In this document: positions 31,760-40,812 of the stretch, one piece after another
Position numbering within the stretch: the first letter of the stretch is position 1
How the letters are laid out: each line of letters starts with the position of its first letter
Source: Pseudomonas putida
Lineage (GTDB): Bacteria; Pseudomonadota; Gammaproteobacteria; Pseudomonadales; Pseudomonadaceae
DNA length: 64,000 nt
NCBI RefSeq assembly: GCF_002741075.1
Contig: NZ_CP016634.1
Span: forward strand, 388,501 to 452,500
Direction: 5' to 3'
The notes under the pieces: model-generated
Database searches by the model: none
What the model was told of the DNA's origin: nothing
What the model saw: the letters and a program-made list of their open reading frames with translations, nothing else
Made by a program: the position numbers and the translations under genes

Positions 31760-31790
31760 TCAACTGAACGACAGCCTGCCAACGAAGACA

Positions 31791-31815
31791 ACCGCCTGAT
31801 GGCGGTATTTTTTTG
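31791..31815 (+). terminator. Terminator before the endolysin gene
   Basis: Stem ACCGCC / GGCGGT with loop TGAT followed by a T-rich tail (ATTTTTTTG). Confidence 0.75.
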
Positions 31816-31828
31816 CCTGGAGAAAACC

Positions 31829-32317
31829 ATGGCTCGACTGACTGAGGCCCAGGCCGGCGGCGCAAACGTGCTCCGGTTCCTGGACCTGATCGCCTTCTCG
31901 GAAGGCACCGCGACCGTCAAGGGTAGCGATGACGGCTACAACGTCCTGTACGGGCGCGGCCTGTTCACCGGTTACCAGGATCATCCCCGCCAGAAACTGA
32001 CTTTCCCCATCAACGGCAAACCGGTGACCAGCACCGCGGCGGGCCGGTACCAGCTGCTGGCGCGCTACTGGGACGCCTACCGAGTGAGCCTGCGCTTGCA
32101 GGGTGGTTTCACGCCGGAGAACCAGGACCGCATTGCGCTGCAGCAGATTCGCGAGCGTCGGGCGCTGGAGGACATCAAGGCTGGCCGCATTGCCGACGCG
32201 ATCGCCAAGTGCTCGAACATCTGGGCCAGCTTCCCGGGCAACACCTACGGGCAGAACCCGCACCGCCTGGATAAGTTGCTGGCGCAGTGGGCGAAGCTCG
32301 GCGGGGCGCTGGTGTGA
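31829..32317 (+). CDS. Endolysin, lambda R-like lytic transglycosylase (GH104)
   Basis: A 162-residue enzyme. The start is the ATG at 31829 with TGGAG upstream. FLDLIAFSEGT gives the probable catalytic Glu25, as in the SEGT motif of lambda R, followed by YNVLYGRGLF and TSTAAGRYQLL. It cleaves the glycan backbone of peptidoglycan. There is no signal peptide, so it needs the holin (12170) to reach the periplasm. The end overlaps the spanin gene. Confidence 0.9.
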   Translation: MARLTEAQAGGANVLRFLDLIAFSEGTATVKGSDDGYNVLYGRGLFTGYQDHPRQKLTFPINGKPVTSTAAGRYQLLARYWDAYRVSLRLQGGFTPENQDRIALQQIRERRALEDIKAGRIADAIAKCSNIWASFPGNTYGQNPHRLDKLLAQWAKLGGALV

Positions 32318-32670
32318 GCGGCTGGGCATCGCGCGCAGCCGGTGCCGGACTTCTGATCCTGATCGGCATGGCCGCCGGTGCATGGGCCACCACCAGCCAC
32401 TTCCGGCCGGTTCTTGATCAGGTGCAGGACCAGGCATCCGTGTGCGCCGCCGCGCGCGAGAACCTATCTGGCCTGGCAGCGGAGCAGGGCAAGGCCCTAG
32501 GCGACCTGACCCTGGCCGCGAGTGAGCGACAGGCCATGGCGAAGCAGGCGGTGCAGGATGCCCAGGCCAGCGCCAAGGCTGACTATGCCGCGGCGAACCG
32601 TTTGCAGCAGGAGCGCCACCCCGCAGATGCTTGCGCTATTGAATCGGTCGACAAGGAGTTGGGGCTATGA
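32314..32670 (+). CDS. Inner-membrane spanin (Rz-like)
   Basis: A 118-residue protein starting at GTG (32314), overlapping the endolysin stop. One N-terminal membrane helix (AGAGLLILIGMAAGAWA) is followed by a periplasmic helical domain with Gln/Ala-rich coiled-coil character. With the outer-membrane lipoprotein downstream it should fuse the envelope membranes at the end of lysis. Confidence 0.8.
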   Translation: MSGWASRAAGAGLLILIGMAAGAWATTSHFRPVLDQVQDQASVCAAARENLSGLAAEQGKALGDLTLAASERQAMAKQAVQDAQASAKADYAAANRLQQERHPADACAIESVDKELGL

Positions 32671-33008
32671 GCCTGGGACTGAACCTGCGCTTCTGTGGGA
32701 GCAGGATTGACCTTTCCCATGCCGCAAGCCGCGTAATCCTTGGCTTCGCCTGTGGGGGCTGTCTGGTGCTGACCCTGGGTCTTGCCGGCTGCGCAGGGAA
32801 GACCGAGCCGCAGGTCCAATACGTCCGCGTGGAGGTGCCGGTGCAGGTGCCGTGCCGGGCGCCGGAGGTGGCGGTGCCAGCATGGGCTACGGCCAGCCTA
32901 AAGAAGAGCGACACGCCAGAGGCGAAGGTGAGGGCGCTGCTTGCAGAGCGCCGGCAGCGGATCGGGTACGAGCGCTTGCTGGAGGCAGCGGTGGATGCTT
33001 GCCGATAG
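32667..33008 (+). CDS. Outer-membrane spanin lipoprotein (Rz1-like)
   Basis: A 113-residue protein overlapping the Rz-like gene by only 4 bases, unlike lambda Rz1, which is nested. The signal peptide ends in the lipobox LAGC (Cys42); its pre-lipobox stretch is long. The mature part is Val/Pro-rich (VRVEVPVQVPCRAPEVAVPA), then charged. This Val-Pro richness is typical of Rz1-like proteins. Confidence 0.8.
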   Translation: MSLGLNLRFCGSRIDLSHAASRVILGFACGGCLVLTLGLAGCAGKTEPQVQYVRVEVPVQVPCRAPEVAVPAWATASLKKSDTPEAKVRALLAERRQRIGYERLLEAAVDACR

Positions 33009-33041
33009 CCTCACCTCAAAAAGAACAAAATTGAGGTGAGG
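33009..33041. repeat. Perfect 11-base inverted repeat after the spanin gene
   Basis: CCTCACCTCAA (33009-33019) and TTGAGGTGAGG (33031-33041) flank an A-rich 11-base loop and begin directly after the o-spanin stop codon. No T-run follows, so a factor-independent terminator is less likely than an RNA 3' stabiliser or a protein-binding site. Confidence 0.6.
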
Positions 33042-33412
33042 ATCCGCTTTAGGAAAAATGGCGTGCTCAAGCACGGCGAATTGCCGGAATAGGCTCTCTG
33101 TGCTCGTACCACTTTTTGTACCAAATGAGGTTTTTTCAGGGGTTAAAAGGGGTTCTATGCACCCCTGCAGCCCTTTAAAAGCCCCTTTTCCAATACTCCT
33201 GCTAATCCGCACATAGGTCCTTACCGGTTTTGCCGTTGGGGAATATGCGCCCCGAAATGAGGCACATAAGGAACTGACCCATGGGGGGGGCGAGAGTTTT
33301 AGATCAATCTGTTATATGGGCCGGGCTGCTGTGCTACCCATTGCAGGCTTCGCCCTCTCCTCCAGGCGCAATGGTGAAGCCAGAAATGGGCCGCCAAGCC
33401 GCTATAAAACAG
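33042..33412. other. Prophage/chromosome junction region, candidate attR
   Basis: About 370 bases without a credible gene, with lower GC at first. It holds short dyads (CGTGCT-CA-AGCACG at 33062-33075), direct GTACCA repeats (33106 and 33118) and AGGGGT/ACCCCT dyads near 33148-33166. From about 33318 a chromosomal-type palindromic sequence appears, ending at the mnmC stop. The phage attachment site should lie here because phage genes stop at 33,008 and host genes begin at 33,413. Its core cannot be fixed without the left end. Confidence 0.5.
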
Positions 33413-35395
33413 CTACTTCCCGCGAATCAACCGGCGCAACGCAAACCGATTCGGATGACATGCCTGCGCTACCGCCCGTGGCAGCGGCAGTGGTTCGCCG
33501 CACACCCAAGCCGCGACCAGCTCGCCGCTCAAAGGCGCGGTGATCAACCCGCGCGAACCATGCCCGCTGTTCACGAACAACCCGTCCAGCCAAGGGCAGG
33601 GCGTGTCGGGTACCTGTCGCGCGTCTTTGGCCAGCACCGCATAGGCTTCGGTGAACGCTTGCGCGTCCGCCACCGGTCCAACGATCGGCAGGTAGTCCGG
33701 GCTTGTGCAGCGAAATGCCGCGCGGCCTTGCAGTTGGGCGGGATCCAGCGTGCTGGTCTTCAGCCGCTGGGCCAGGTCTATGGAAATTTCATCGAGCAGG
33801 GCCAGGTTGCCTTGGTGTTCGGCGACAGTGGGTGCCAGGTCGTCGTTATGAAAGTCGAAGCTTGCCCCCAGGGTATGTTCATCGCCACGCGGGGGCGCAA
33901 CGTAGCCTTCCGCGCACACCACGGTACGCAAGGCGCGGCTGGCCTCGGTGGCCGGCAGCCGGGTGATCTGCCCGCGAATACGCTTGAGTGGCAGCGCGGC
34001 GCAGGCGTCGAAGCGGCGGACCTCGGCGGCGCCTGCGAGCACTACCACCGGTGCGCTGGCCAATAGCTGCTCGTCGTCCCACGCTTGCCAACGGCCATCG
34101 ACTTTGCGCAGTTCGATCACATCCTGATGCGTCAGCAACTCGATACGCGGATGCTGCAACTGCACCTGGCACAGCGCAGGAGGATGCACCCAGCCGCCTT
34201 CGGGATAGAACAGCCCACCGGCAGGCAGTGCAACGCCTGCGACAGACTCAGCCTGGGCCTGATCGAGCACGTGCAGCAAGGTGCTGTCGAAGGCCTCGGC
34301 CAGCTTGGCCTGGCGCTGAGCTTCCTTGTCGTCGAAGGCCAGTTGCAGCACACCGCAGGCGTCCCAGTCCTGGCCGCGTTGCAGCTGCTGTAGCCAACGG
34401 CGGGTGTAGCCGAAGCCGGAGAGGATCATCTGCGACAGCGTCGTGCCGTGGGCCGAGAGTTTCAGGTAGAGCACGCCCTGGGGGTTGCCCGAAGCTTCTT
34501 GGGCCGGGGCGTCGTGGCGCTCCAGCACGCAGACCTGCCAACCCCGGGCTGCGAGGCTGGCGGCGCTGGCGCTACCGGCAAGGCCGGCACCGATCACCAG
34601 GGCGTGCCGCGGGCCTTGTACCGGGGCAGGGCGGGCGTACCAGGGCTCGGGTTCGGCAGGGGCAGGTTGCTCGGCAGGCCAGCCCTGGAACTGACCGTGC
34701 ATGACTTCCCATTTCTTGCCGATGCCCGGTACCTTGCGCATGGCAAAGCCTGCGGCGATCAGGCCGCGACGCACCCAGCCGGTGGTGGTGAAGGTGCCCA
34801 GGGTGGTGCCCGGTCGTGACAGCCGGGCCAGTTGCGCGAACAGCTCCGGCGTCCACATGTCGGGGTTCTTCGCCGGGGCGAAGCCGTCGAGGAACCACAC
34901 ATCGACCTGCGCGTCGAGCTGGGGCAATTGCTCCAGAGCATCGCCCACCATCAGGGTCAGGGTTACCCGCCCATGGTCGAAGCTGAACTGCTGAAAACCG
35001 CCATGCACGGCCACGTACTGTGCCAGCAGAGGCTGCCAGTAGGGTTCGAGCTGCGGCCACAGTTGCACCGCACGGGCGAGGTCTTCGCGGGTGAGCGGAT
35101 ACTTTTCGACGCTGACAAAATGCAGACGCGCCCCCTGCGGGGCGTGTTCGGCGAACAATTGCCAGGCGCAGTAGAAATTCATGCCCGTGCCAAAGCCGGT
35201 CTCGCCGATCACCAGGCAGTCATGCGGCGCCAGGGCGGCGAAGCGATCACGCAGCTGGGTCTGCTCGAGGAAGACATGCTGGGTTTCCTCGATGCCTTCG
35301 TTCTTGGAGAAATAGACGTCGTCGTACTGCCGCGAGTGAGGGCGGCCCTGGTCGTCCCAGTCGATCTGGGCATGATGCAGATGTGTGTCAGGCAT
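33413..35395 (-). CDS. mnmC: Bifunctional tRNA mnm5s2U34 synthesis protein MnmC
   Basis: A 660-residue cytoplasmic enzyme that finishes the mnm5 side chain of wobble uridine in several tRNAs. The N-terminal methyltransferase domain has its SAM loop at GETGFGTG (64-71) and the motif VWFLDGFAPAKNPDMW. The C-terminal FAD oxidase domain begins with VIGAGLAGSASAASLAARG (about 270), and the end contains GLFVNSGHGSRGL. I choose the ATG at 35395 with GAAG upstream; the ATG at 35410 is an alternative. It is the first chromosomal gene to the right of the prophage and appears intact. Confidence 0.95.
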   Translation of the reverse strand: MPDTHLHHAQIDWDDQGRPHSRQYDDVYFSKNEGIEETQHVFLEQTQLRDRFAALAPHDCLVIGETGFGTGMNFYCAWQLFAEHAPQGARLHFVSVEKYPLTREDLARAVQLWPQLEPYWQPLLAQYVAVHGGFQQFSFDHGRVTLTLMVGDALEQLPQLDAQVDVWFLDGFAPAKNPDMWTPELFAQLARLSRPGTTLGTFTTTGWVRRGLIAAGFAMRKVPGIGKKWEVMHGQFQGWPAEQPAPAEPEPWYARPAPVQGPRHALVIGAGLAGSASAASLAARGWQVCVLERHDAPAQEASGNPQGVLYLKLSAHGTTLSQMILSGFGYTRRWLQQLQRGQDWDACGVLQLAFDDKEAQRQAKLAEAFDSTLLHVLDQAQAESVAGVALPAGGLFYPEGGWVHPPALCQVQLQHPRIELLTHQDVIELRKVDGRWQAWDDEQLLASAPVVVLAGAAEVRRFDACAALPLKRIRGQITRLPATEASRALRTVVCAEGYVAPPRGDEHTLGASFDFHNDDLAPTVAEHQGNLALLDEISIDLAQRLKTSTLDPAQLQGRAAFRCTSPDYLPIVGPVADAQAFTEAYAVLAKDARQVPDTPCPWLDGLFVNSGHGSRGLITAPLSGELVAAWVCGEPLPLPRAVAQACHPNRFALRRLIRGK

Positions 35396-35552
35396 GGTTG
35401 GCTTCAGCATGTCGCGGGAGGGCGATTTTAAGCCATTTGACGGCTTGCCGCTGCGCCGACCCAATGAAAGCGGGTGGGTATCGTGATTGGGCCTGAAGCC
35501 TTGCGCACAATCCGCTAGTCTTGGTTATCCATTGAAGGAGCCAAGGCAAGTC

Positions 35553-37046
35553 ATGTTCGAATCCGCCGAAATTGGTCACAGCATCGACAAGGAGGCTTTC
35601 GAGGCCGAAGTACCCGCCCTGCGCGAGGCGCTGCTCGAAGCCCAGTACGAACTCAAGCAGCAGGCGCGCTTTCCGGTGATCGTGCTGATCAATGGCATCG
35701 AGGGAGCGGGCAAGGGCGAGACGGTCAAGCTGCTCAACGAGTGGATGGACCCGCGCCTGATCGAGGTACGCACCTTCGACCAACAGACCGACGAGGAGCT
35801 GGCCCGTCCACCGGCCTGGCGCTACTGGCGGGCGTTGCCGCCGAAAGGGCGCATGGGCGTGTTCTTCGGCAACTGGTACAGCCAGATGCTCCAGGGGCGG
35901 GTCCATGGCCTGTTCAAGGACGCGGTGCTCGACCAGGCCATCACCGGCGCCGAGCGCCTGGAGCAGATGCTCTGCGACGAGGGCGCGCTGATCATCAAGT
36001 TCTGGTTCCATCTGTCCAAGAAACAGATGAAGGCCCGGCTCAAGGCGCTCAAGGACGACCCCCTGCACAGCTGGCGTATCAGCCCGCTGGACTGGCAGCA
36101 ATCGCAGACCTATGACCGCTTCGTGCGGTTTGGCGAGCGCGTGTTGCGGCGTACCAGTCGCGACTATGCGCCTTGGCATGTGATCGAGGGAGTCGATCCG
36201 TGCTATCGCAGCCTGGCGGTGGGACGCATCCTGCTCGAAAGCCTGCAGGCGGCGCTGGCCAACGAGCCCCGCAGCAAGCACAAGGGCAACGTCGCGCCTC
36301 TGGGGCGCAGTATCGACCAGAAGAGCCTGCTCGGAGCGCTGGACCTGAGTCGTCGCCTGGACAAATCCGATTACCAGGAGCAACTGGTCACCGAACAAGC
36401 ACGCCTGGCGGGCCTATTGCGTCATAAACAGATGCGTCGTCATGCGTTGGTGGCGGTGTTCGAAGGCAATGACGCGGCGGGCAAGGGCGGGGCGATCCGT
36501 CGGGTGGCTGCGGCGCTAGACCCTCGCCAGTACCGTATCGTACCGGTCGCCGCGCCCACCGAAGAGGAGCGCGCCCAGCCGTACCTTTGGCGCTTCTGGC
36601 GACACATTCCGGCGCGGGGCAAGTTCACCATCTTCGACCGCTCCTGGTATGGCCGGGTATTGGTGGAGCGGGTGGAAGGATTCTGCACGCCGGCGGACTG
36701 GTTGCGGGCCTATGGCGAGATCAACGATTTCGAGGAGCAACTGATCAACGCCGGCATCGTGGTGGTGAAGTTCTGGCTGGCGATCGACCAGCAGACCCAG
36801 CTGGAGCGCTTCGAGGAGCGCGAGCAGATCCCGTTCAAGCGCTACAAGATCACCGAGGACGACTGGCGCAATCGCGACAAGTGGGGCCTGTACGTCGACG
36901 CGGTGGGGGACATGGTCGACCGTACCAGCACCGAGATCGCGCCCTGGACCTTGGTCGAGGCCAACGACAAGCGTTGGGCGCGGGTGAAGGTGCTCAGGAC
37001 CATCAACGAGGCGCTGGAGGCGGCATTCCATAAGTCCAGCAAGTGA
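35553..37046 (+). CDS. pap: Polyphosphate:AMP phosphotransferase (two-domain PPK2)
   Basis: A 497-residue protein with two PPK2 domains. The first has Walker-type GIEGAGKGET (48-57), and the second GNDAAGKGGAIRR (about 303-315), followed by DRSWYGRVLVERVEGFC. Two-domain PPK2 enzymes of Pseudomonas and Acinetobacter transfer phosphate from polyphosphate to AMP, making ADP. In this class the second domain is generally the active one. The gene is divergent from mnmC with 157 bases between their starts. The ATG at 35553 follows AAGGAG at a rather long spacing. Confidence 0.9.
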   Translation: MFESAEIGHSIDKEAFEAEVPALREALLEAQYELKQQARFPVIVLINGIEGAGKGETVKLLNEWMDPRLIEVRTFDQQTDEELARPPAWRYWRALPPKGRMGVFFGNWYSQMLQGRVHGLFKDAVLDQAITGAERLEQMLCDEGALIIKFWFHLSKKQMKARLKALKDDPLHSWRISPLDWQQSQTYDRFVRFGERVLRRTSRDYAPWHVIEGVDPCYRSLAVGRILLESLQAALANEPRSKHKGNVAPLGRSIDQKSLLGALDLSRRLDKSDYQEQLVTEQARLAGLLRHKQMRRHALVAVFEGNDAAGKGGAIRRVAAALDPRQYRIVPVAAPTEEERAQPYLWRFWRHIPARGKFTIFDRSWYGRVLVERVEGFCTPADWLRAYGEINDFEEQLINAGIVVVKFWLAIDQQTQLERFEEREQIPFKRYKITEDDWRNRDKWGLYVDAVGDMVDRTSTEIAPWTLVEANDKRWARVKVLRTINEALEAAFHKSSK

Positions 37047-37049
37047 TTG

Positions 37050-37145
37050 GTTGGCTGCTCCGCCTCTTCGCGGGTAAACCCGCCCACTTGGTTCTCCGGT
37101 GCGCTCAATGACGCCGCAGTGCCTGGTCGTGGGTTTACCCGAGGA
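37050..37145. repeat. REP-type palindromic pair, pap-rarD-like intergenic
   Basis: TCTTCGCGGGTAAACCCGCC near 37064 and an inverted GGGTTTACCCG near 37130 have the core of P. putida extragenic palindromes. The two face each other as in a BIME. Confidence 0.6.
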
Positions 37146-37272
37146 ATGTCCCTTGGCATGCCCCCAAGGAATGACCCGATGAATTATTTTCCCGCGACTT
37201 TTCCCCAGTCCGGTGCTCCAAGCCCTTAGAATTTCCAGCACCCCCACCCGCAGGGCCTGATTCGAGGACGCT

Positions 37273-38235
37273 ATGCACATTTCTTCCGGACGCTGGGGCT
37301 ACGGCCTGTTCCTGGCACTGCTGACCGCGTTTCTCTGGGGCATCCTGCCGATCAAGCTCAAGCAAGTCCTGCAGGTGATGGACCCGATGACTGTCACGTG
37401 GTACCGCCTCACGGTCTCCGGCTGTCTGCTGTTCGCCTGGCTGGCGGCCAATCGGCGCTTGCCGGTGGTCAGCACGCTTGGACGCAAGGGCATAGGCCTG
37501 GTCGCCGTGGCCGTTTTCGGCTTGATGGGCAACTACGTGCTGTACCTGATCGGGCTCAACCTGCTCAGCCCTGGCACCGCCCAATTGGTGGTGCAGATCG
37601 GTCCGGTGCTGTTGCTGGTGGCCAGCGTCTTCGTGTTCAAGGAGCGCTTCAGCCTGGGGCAAGGGGTCGGGCTGCTGGTGTTACTGGCCGGTTTCGGGCT
37701 GTTCTTCAACCAGCGGCTCGAGGAGCTGCTGACCTCGTTGGGCGTCTATACCACCGGCGTGCTGACCATTCTGCTGGCCACGAGCATCTGGGTGTTCTAT
37801 GCCCTGAGCCAGAAGCAGTTGCTGACTGTCTGGCATTCCCAGCAGGTGATGATGGTGATGTACCTGTGTTGCGCGCTGTTGCTGATGCCCTGGGCGCATC
37901 CCTTGGAGGCGCTGCAACTGAGCCCGCTGCAAGGCTGGCTGTTGCTGGCGTGCTGCCTCAATACTTTGGTGGCGTACGGGGCGTTTGCCGAGGCGCTGGC
38001 CCATTGGGAGGCCTCGCGGGTGAGCGCGACCCTGGCCCTGACACCCTTGGTGACGTTCGTTGCCGTGGCGGCGGCGGCCGTGCTGTGGCCGGATTACGTG
38101 CAGGCTGAGGAAATCAACGCCCTGGGATACTTCGGGGCGGTGACGGTGGTGGTGGGATCGGCCCTGGTGGCGCTGGGGCCTTCTCTGGTGGCCAGCTGGC
38201 GCGCGCGGCGGGCGCGGTTGGCACAGGTTCAGTGA
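37273..38235 (+). CDS. DMT-superfamily transporter, RarD/EamA type
   Basis: A 320-residue inner-membrane protein with about ten hydrophobic segments in two EamA repeats. The first begins GLFLALLTAFLWGILPIKLK, and the second begins near residue 155 with LTILLATSIWVFYALSQKQL. RarD-type proteins are named for chloramphenicol sensitivity phenotypes; the substrate is unknown. It may be monocistronic, flanked by palindromic repeats. Confidence 0.8.
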   Translation: MHISSGRWGYGLFLALLTAFLWGILPIKLKQVLQVMDPMTVTWYRLTVSGCLLFAWLAANRRLPVVSTLGRKGIGLVAVAVFGLMGNYVLYLIGLNLLSPGTAQLVVQIGPVLLLVASVFVFKERFSLGQGVGLLVLLAGFGLFFNQRLEELLTSLGVYTTGVLTILLATSIWVFYALSQKQLLTVWHSQQVMMVMYLCCALLLMPWAHPLEALQLSPLQGWLLLACCLNTLVAYGAFAEALAHWEASRVSATLALTPLVTFVAVAAAAVLWPDYVQAEEINALGYFGAVTVVVGSALVALGPSLVASWRARRARLAQVQ

Positions 38236-38318
38236 ACTCGGGCGGCTGTGCCGCCCATCGCAGGCTGCGCCAGCGCCCACACGAGGGCTGGCGCACACCT
38301 GTTTGCCCGGCCTGCCGG
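38236..38318. repeat. REP-like palindromic sequence between converging genes
   Basis: GGGCGGCTGTGCCGCCC (38241-38257) and GCGCCAGCGCC / GGGCTGGCGC form dyads in the 83 bases between the transporter and fumC, which converge. They may serve as a shared transcription barrier. Confidence 0.5.
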
Positions 38319-39713
38319 TCAGCCTTTTGCGCCGGGCGCCAGCATGTTCTCTGGCCGGACCCACTGGTCGAACTGCTCGTTGGTCAGGTATTTGAGCTCC
38401 AATGCCGCCTCTCGCAGCGTCTTGCCTTCGCTGTAGGCCTTCTTGGCAATCTCGGCGGCCTTGTCGTAACCGATGTGCGGATTGAGCGCGGTCACTAGCA
38501 TCAGCCCGCGCTCCAGGTGCGCGGCCATCTGTTCGGCATCCGGCTCGATGCCGGCCACGCAGTGCTGCTGGAAGTTGCGGCAGCCATCGGCCAGCAGCTC
38601 GATCGATTGCAGCAGGTTGTGGATGATCACCGGCTTGAACACGTTCAGTTGCAGATGCCCCTGGCTTGCAGCGAAACCGATCGCCGCGTCATTGCCCAGT
38701 ACCTGGCACGCCAGCATCGACAGGGCCTCGCACTGAGTCGGATTGACCTTGCCGGGCATGATCGAGCTGCCCGGCTCGTTGGCCGGCAGACGCACCTCGG
38801 CCAGCCCCGCACGCGGGCCGGAGCCGAGCAGGCGCAGATCATTGGCGATCTTCATCAAGGCCACGGCCAGGGTCTTGAGTGATCCGGCCAAGGTGGTCAG
38901 TGGCTCATGACCAGCCAAGGCGGCGAATTTGTTCGGCGCGGTGACGAAGGGCAGGCCCGAGAGCGCCGCAAGCTCCGCGGCGATGGCCTCGGCGAAGCCG
39001 TGCGGGGCATTGAGCCCGGTGCCCACCGCGGTCCCGCCCTGGGCCAGCTCGCACACCGCCGGTAGGCTGGCGCGAATGGCACGCTGGGCATAGTCGAGTT
39101 GGGCGACGAACGCCGAGACTTCCTGGCCGAAGGTGATGGGCGTGGCGTCCATCATGTGGGTGCGGCCGGTCTTGACCAGGTGCTGGTGACGCGCCGACAG
39201 CTCGGCCAGGCCCGCCGAGAGTTCGGCGATCGCCGGCAGCAGTTTGTCATGTACCGCCTGGGCAGCCGCGATGTGCATGGCGGTGGGGAAGCAGTCGTTG
39301 GAACTCTGCGAACGGTTGACGTGGTCGTTGGGGTGTACCGGCGCCTTGCCGCCTCGGCCCTTGCCGGCCAGCTCGTTGGCGCGCCCGGCGATCACTTCGT
39401 TGACGTTCATGTTGCTCTGGGTGCCGCTGCCGGTCTGCCAGACGACGAGCGGGAACTGGTCGTCATGTTCGCCCTGGAGCACTTCGTCGGCGGCCTGTTC
39501 GATGAGACGGGCAATGTCGGCCGGCAGGTCGCCATTGCGGTCGTTGACCCGTGCCGCCGCTTTTTTGATCAGCGCCAGGGCGTGCAGTACAGCCAGGGGC
39601 ATGCGCTCCTTGCCGATGGCGAAGTTGATCAGCGAACGCTGGGTCTGCGCACCCCAGTAGGCGTCCTCTGGAACTTCGACCGGGCCCAGGCTGTCTGTCT
39701 CGATACGGCTCAT
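38319..39713 (-). CDS. fumC: Fumarate hydratase class II
   Basis: A 464-residue enzyme interconverting fumarate and malate in the TCA cycle. The class II signature [13 protein letters not shown] (around 316-328) and the active-site segments [14 protein letters not shown] and [10 protein letters not shown] are present. Length is normal for the iron-independent FumC. The neighbouring DUF2059 gene is divergent with 157 bases between. Pseudomonas carries several fumarases, and this copy is often labelled fumC-2. Confidence 0.95.
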   Translation of the reverse strand: MSRIETDSLGPVEVPEDAYWGAQTQRSLINFAIGKERMPLAVLHALALIKKAAARVNDRNGDLPADIARLIEQAADEVLQGEHDDQFPLVVWQTGSGTQSNMNVNEVIAGRANELAGKGRGGKAPVHPNDHVNRSQSSNDCFPTAMHIAAAQAVHDKLLPAIAELSAGLAELSARHQHLVKTGRTHMMDATPITFGQEVSAFVAQLDYAQRAIRASLPAVCELAQGGTAVGTGLNAPHGFAEAIAAELAALSGLPFVTAPNKFAALAGHEPLTTLAGSLKTLAVALMKIANDLRLLGSGPRAGLAEVRLPANEPGSSIMPGKVNPTQCEALSMLACQVLGNDAAIGFAASQGHLQLNVFKPVIIHNLLQSIELLADGCRNFQQHCVAGIEPDAEQMAAHLERGLMLVTALNPHIGYDKAAEIAKKAYSEGKTLREAALELKYLTNEQFDQWVRPENMLAPGAKG

Positions 39714-39870
39714 GCTGCGTTCACTCCTTTGTCTGTCCGAAACCGCAGTTTAGGCCCTGATTCGATCGAGCGGTTCCATCGCTCGTCGTGCCACTTGAGC
39801 AGTAGGGCGCCACGGCGCAGAATGCTCTCCCCGAGGTACCCGCCTCCCTTTCTTTCATGAAGGAAATGCA

Positions 39871-40389
39871 ATGACTCGTCTTCGCGTCCTCTGTGCCGCC
39901 GTCGTCCTGGCTTGCGCCAGTGGCCAGGTACTTGCCGCCACCGCCAGCCACAACGCTGCCGCCGAGAAATTCCTGACACTGGTCAATGCCGACAAGCTGG
40001 GCACCCCGGTGTACATGCAAGTCCAGCAGATGTTTGCCCAGCGTTTCGCCCAGACCAAGGCGCCCGAGTCCAAGAAAAACGTGCTCGACAGCTACCAGGC
40101 CAAGGCCAATGCCGCCCTGGACAACGCCATCGGCTGGAAGAAGATCAAGCCGAAGATGGTCGACATGTACACCCAGACCTTCACCGAGCAGGAGCTCAAG
40201 GACCTGGTCAAGTTCTACGAGTCGCCGCTGGGCAAGAAGGTCCTGCGCGAGATGCCGCGTGTCACCCAGCAGTCGGCCCAGCTGACCCAGCAGAGCCTGG
40301 AGCCGGCGGTACCTGTGGTCAACAAGCTGCTCGACGACATGACCAAGGAACTGGACCCGAACGCCGGCAAGGCCCCTGCCAAGAAGTGA
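39871..40389 (+). CDS. DUF2059 periplasmic protein
   Basis: A 172-residue protein with a cleavable signal peptide (LRVLCAAVVLACASGQVLA). The mature part is helical and has the DUF2059 segment FTEQELKDLVKFYESPLGKK, then a VLREMPRVTQQSAQL helix and a lysine-rich end. Members are exported; function is unknown. It is followed 10 bases later by the BolA gene, probably in one transcript ended by the hairpin at 40731. Confidence 0.85.
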   Translation: MTRLRVLCAAVVLACASGQVLAATASHNAAAEKFLTLVNADKLGTPVYMQVQQMFAQRFAQTKAPESKKNVLDSYQAKANAALDNAIGWKKIKPKMVDMYTQTFTEQELKDLVKFYESPLGKKVLREMPRVTQQSAQLTQQSLEPAVPVVNKLLDDMTKELDPNAGKAPAKK

Positions 40390-40399
40390 GTGACGCCCG

Positions 40400-40696
40400 A
40401 TGAACATGCAGCAACGCATCGAACAGCAGTTGGCCGCCTTGGCCCCGGCGCACCTTGAGGTGCTCAACGAGAGCCACATGCACAGCCGTGGCCAGGAGAC
40501 CCACTACAAGGCGGTGATCGTCAGCGAGCAGTTCGCCGGGCTCAACAGCGTCAAGCGGCACCAGAAGGTCTACGCCACCATGGCGCAGCTGATGGACCAG
40601 ATCCACGCCCTGGCGATTCATACCTACACGTCCGAAGAGTGGGCCAAGGTCGGTGCGGCGCCAGCGTCGCCGGTCTGTGCCGGCGGGGGGCACTGA
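40400..40696 (+). CDS. BolA family protein
   Basis: A 98-residue protein with the BolA fold: HLEVLNESHMHSRGQETHYK, then FAGLNSVKRHQKVYATMAQL. The conserved His of the helix and the C-terminal region with HALAIHTYT are present. BolA proteins bind monothiol glutaredoxins and iron-sulphur clusters and can act in stress physiology. The extra tail SPVCAGGGH is specific to this protein. Confidence 0.9.
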   Translation: MNMQQRIEQQLAALAPAHLEVLNESHMHSRGQETHYKAVIVSEQFAGLNSVKRHQKVYATMAQLMDQIHALAIHTYTSEEWAKVGAAPASPVCAGGGH

Positions 40697-40730
40697 ATCC
40701 CTTCTGTCGTTCTGGTACAATCCGCAACAT

Positions 40731-40763
40731 CAGGGGGCCGCAAAAGCGGCCCCCTGCTTTTTG
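40731..40763 (+). terminator. Terminator after the BolA gene
   Basis: Perfect 11-base stem CAGGGGGCCGC / GCGGCCCCCTG with loop AAAA and a T-run. Confidence 0.9.
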
Positions 40764-40812
40764 TCAAATCCGGTCCGCCCCTTACGAGGGTGACCACCTG
40801 GAGAGTTGATTC

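Noticed and set aside
33042..33412. tRNA or tmRNA 3' end as attachment site
   Set aside because: I looked for a T-arm, CCA-type end and cloverleaf on both strands and found none.
33281..34066. Plus-strand frame of 261 codons at the mnmC 3' end
   Set aside because: Most of it is antisense to the FAD domain of mnmC, and there is no ribosome site.
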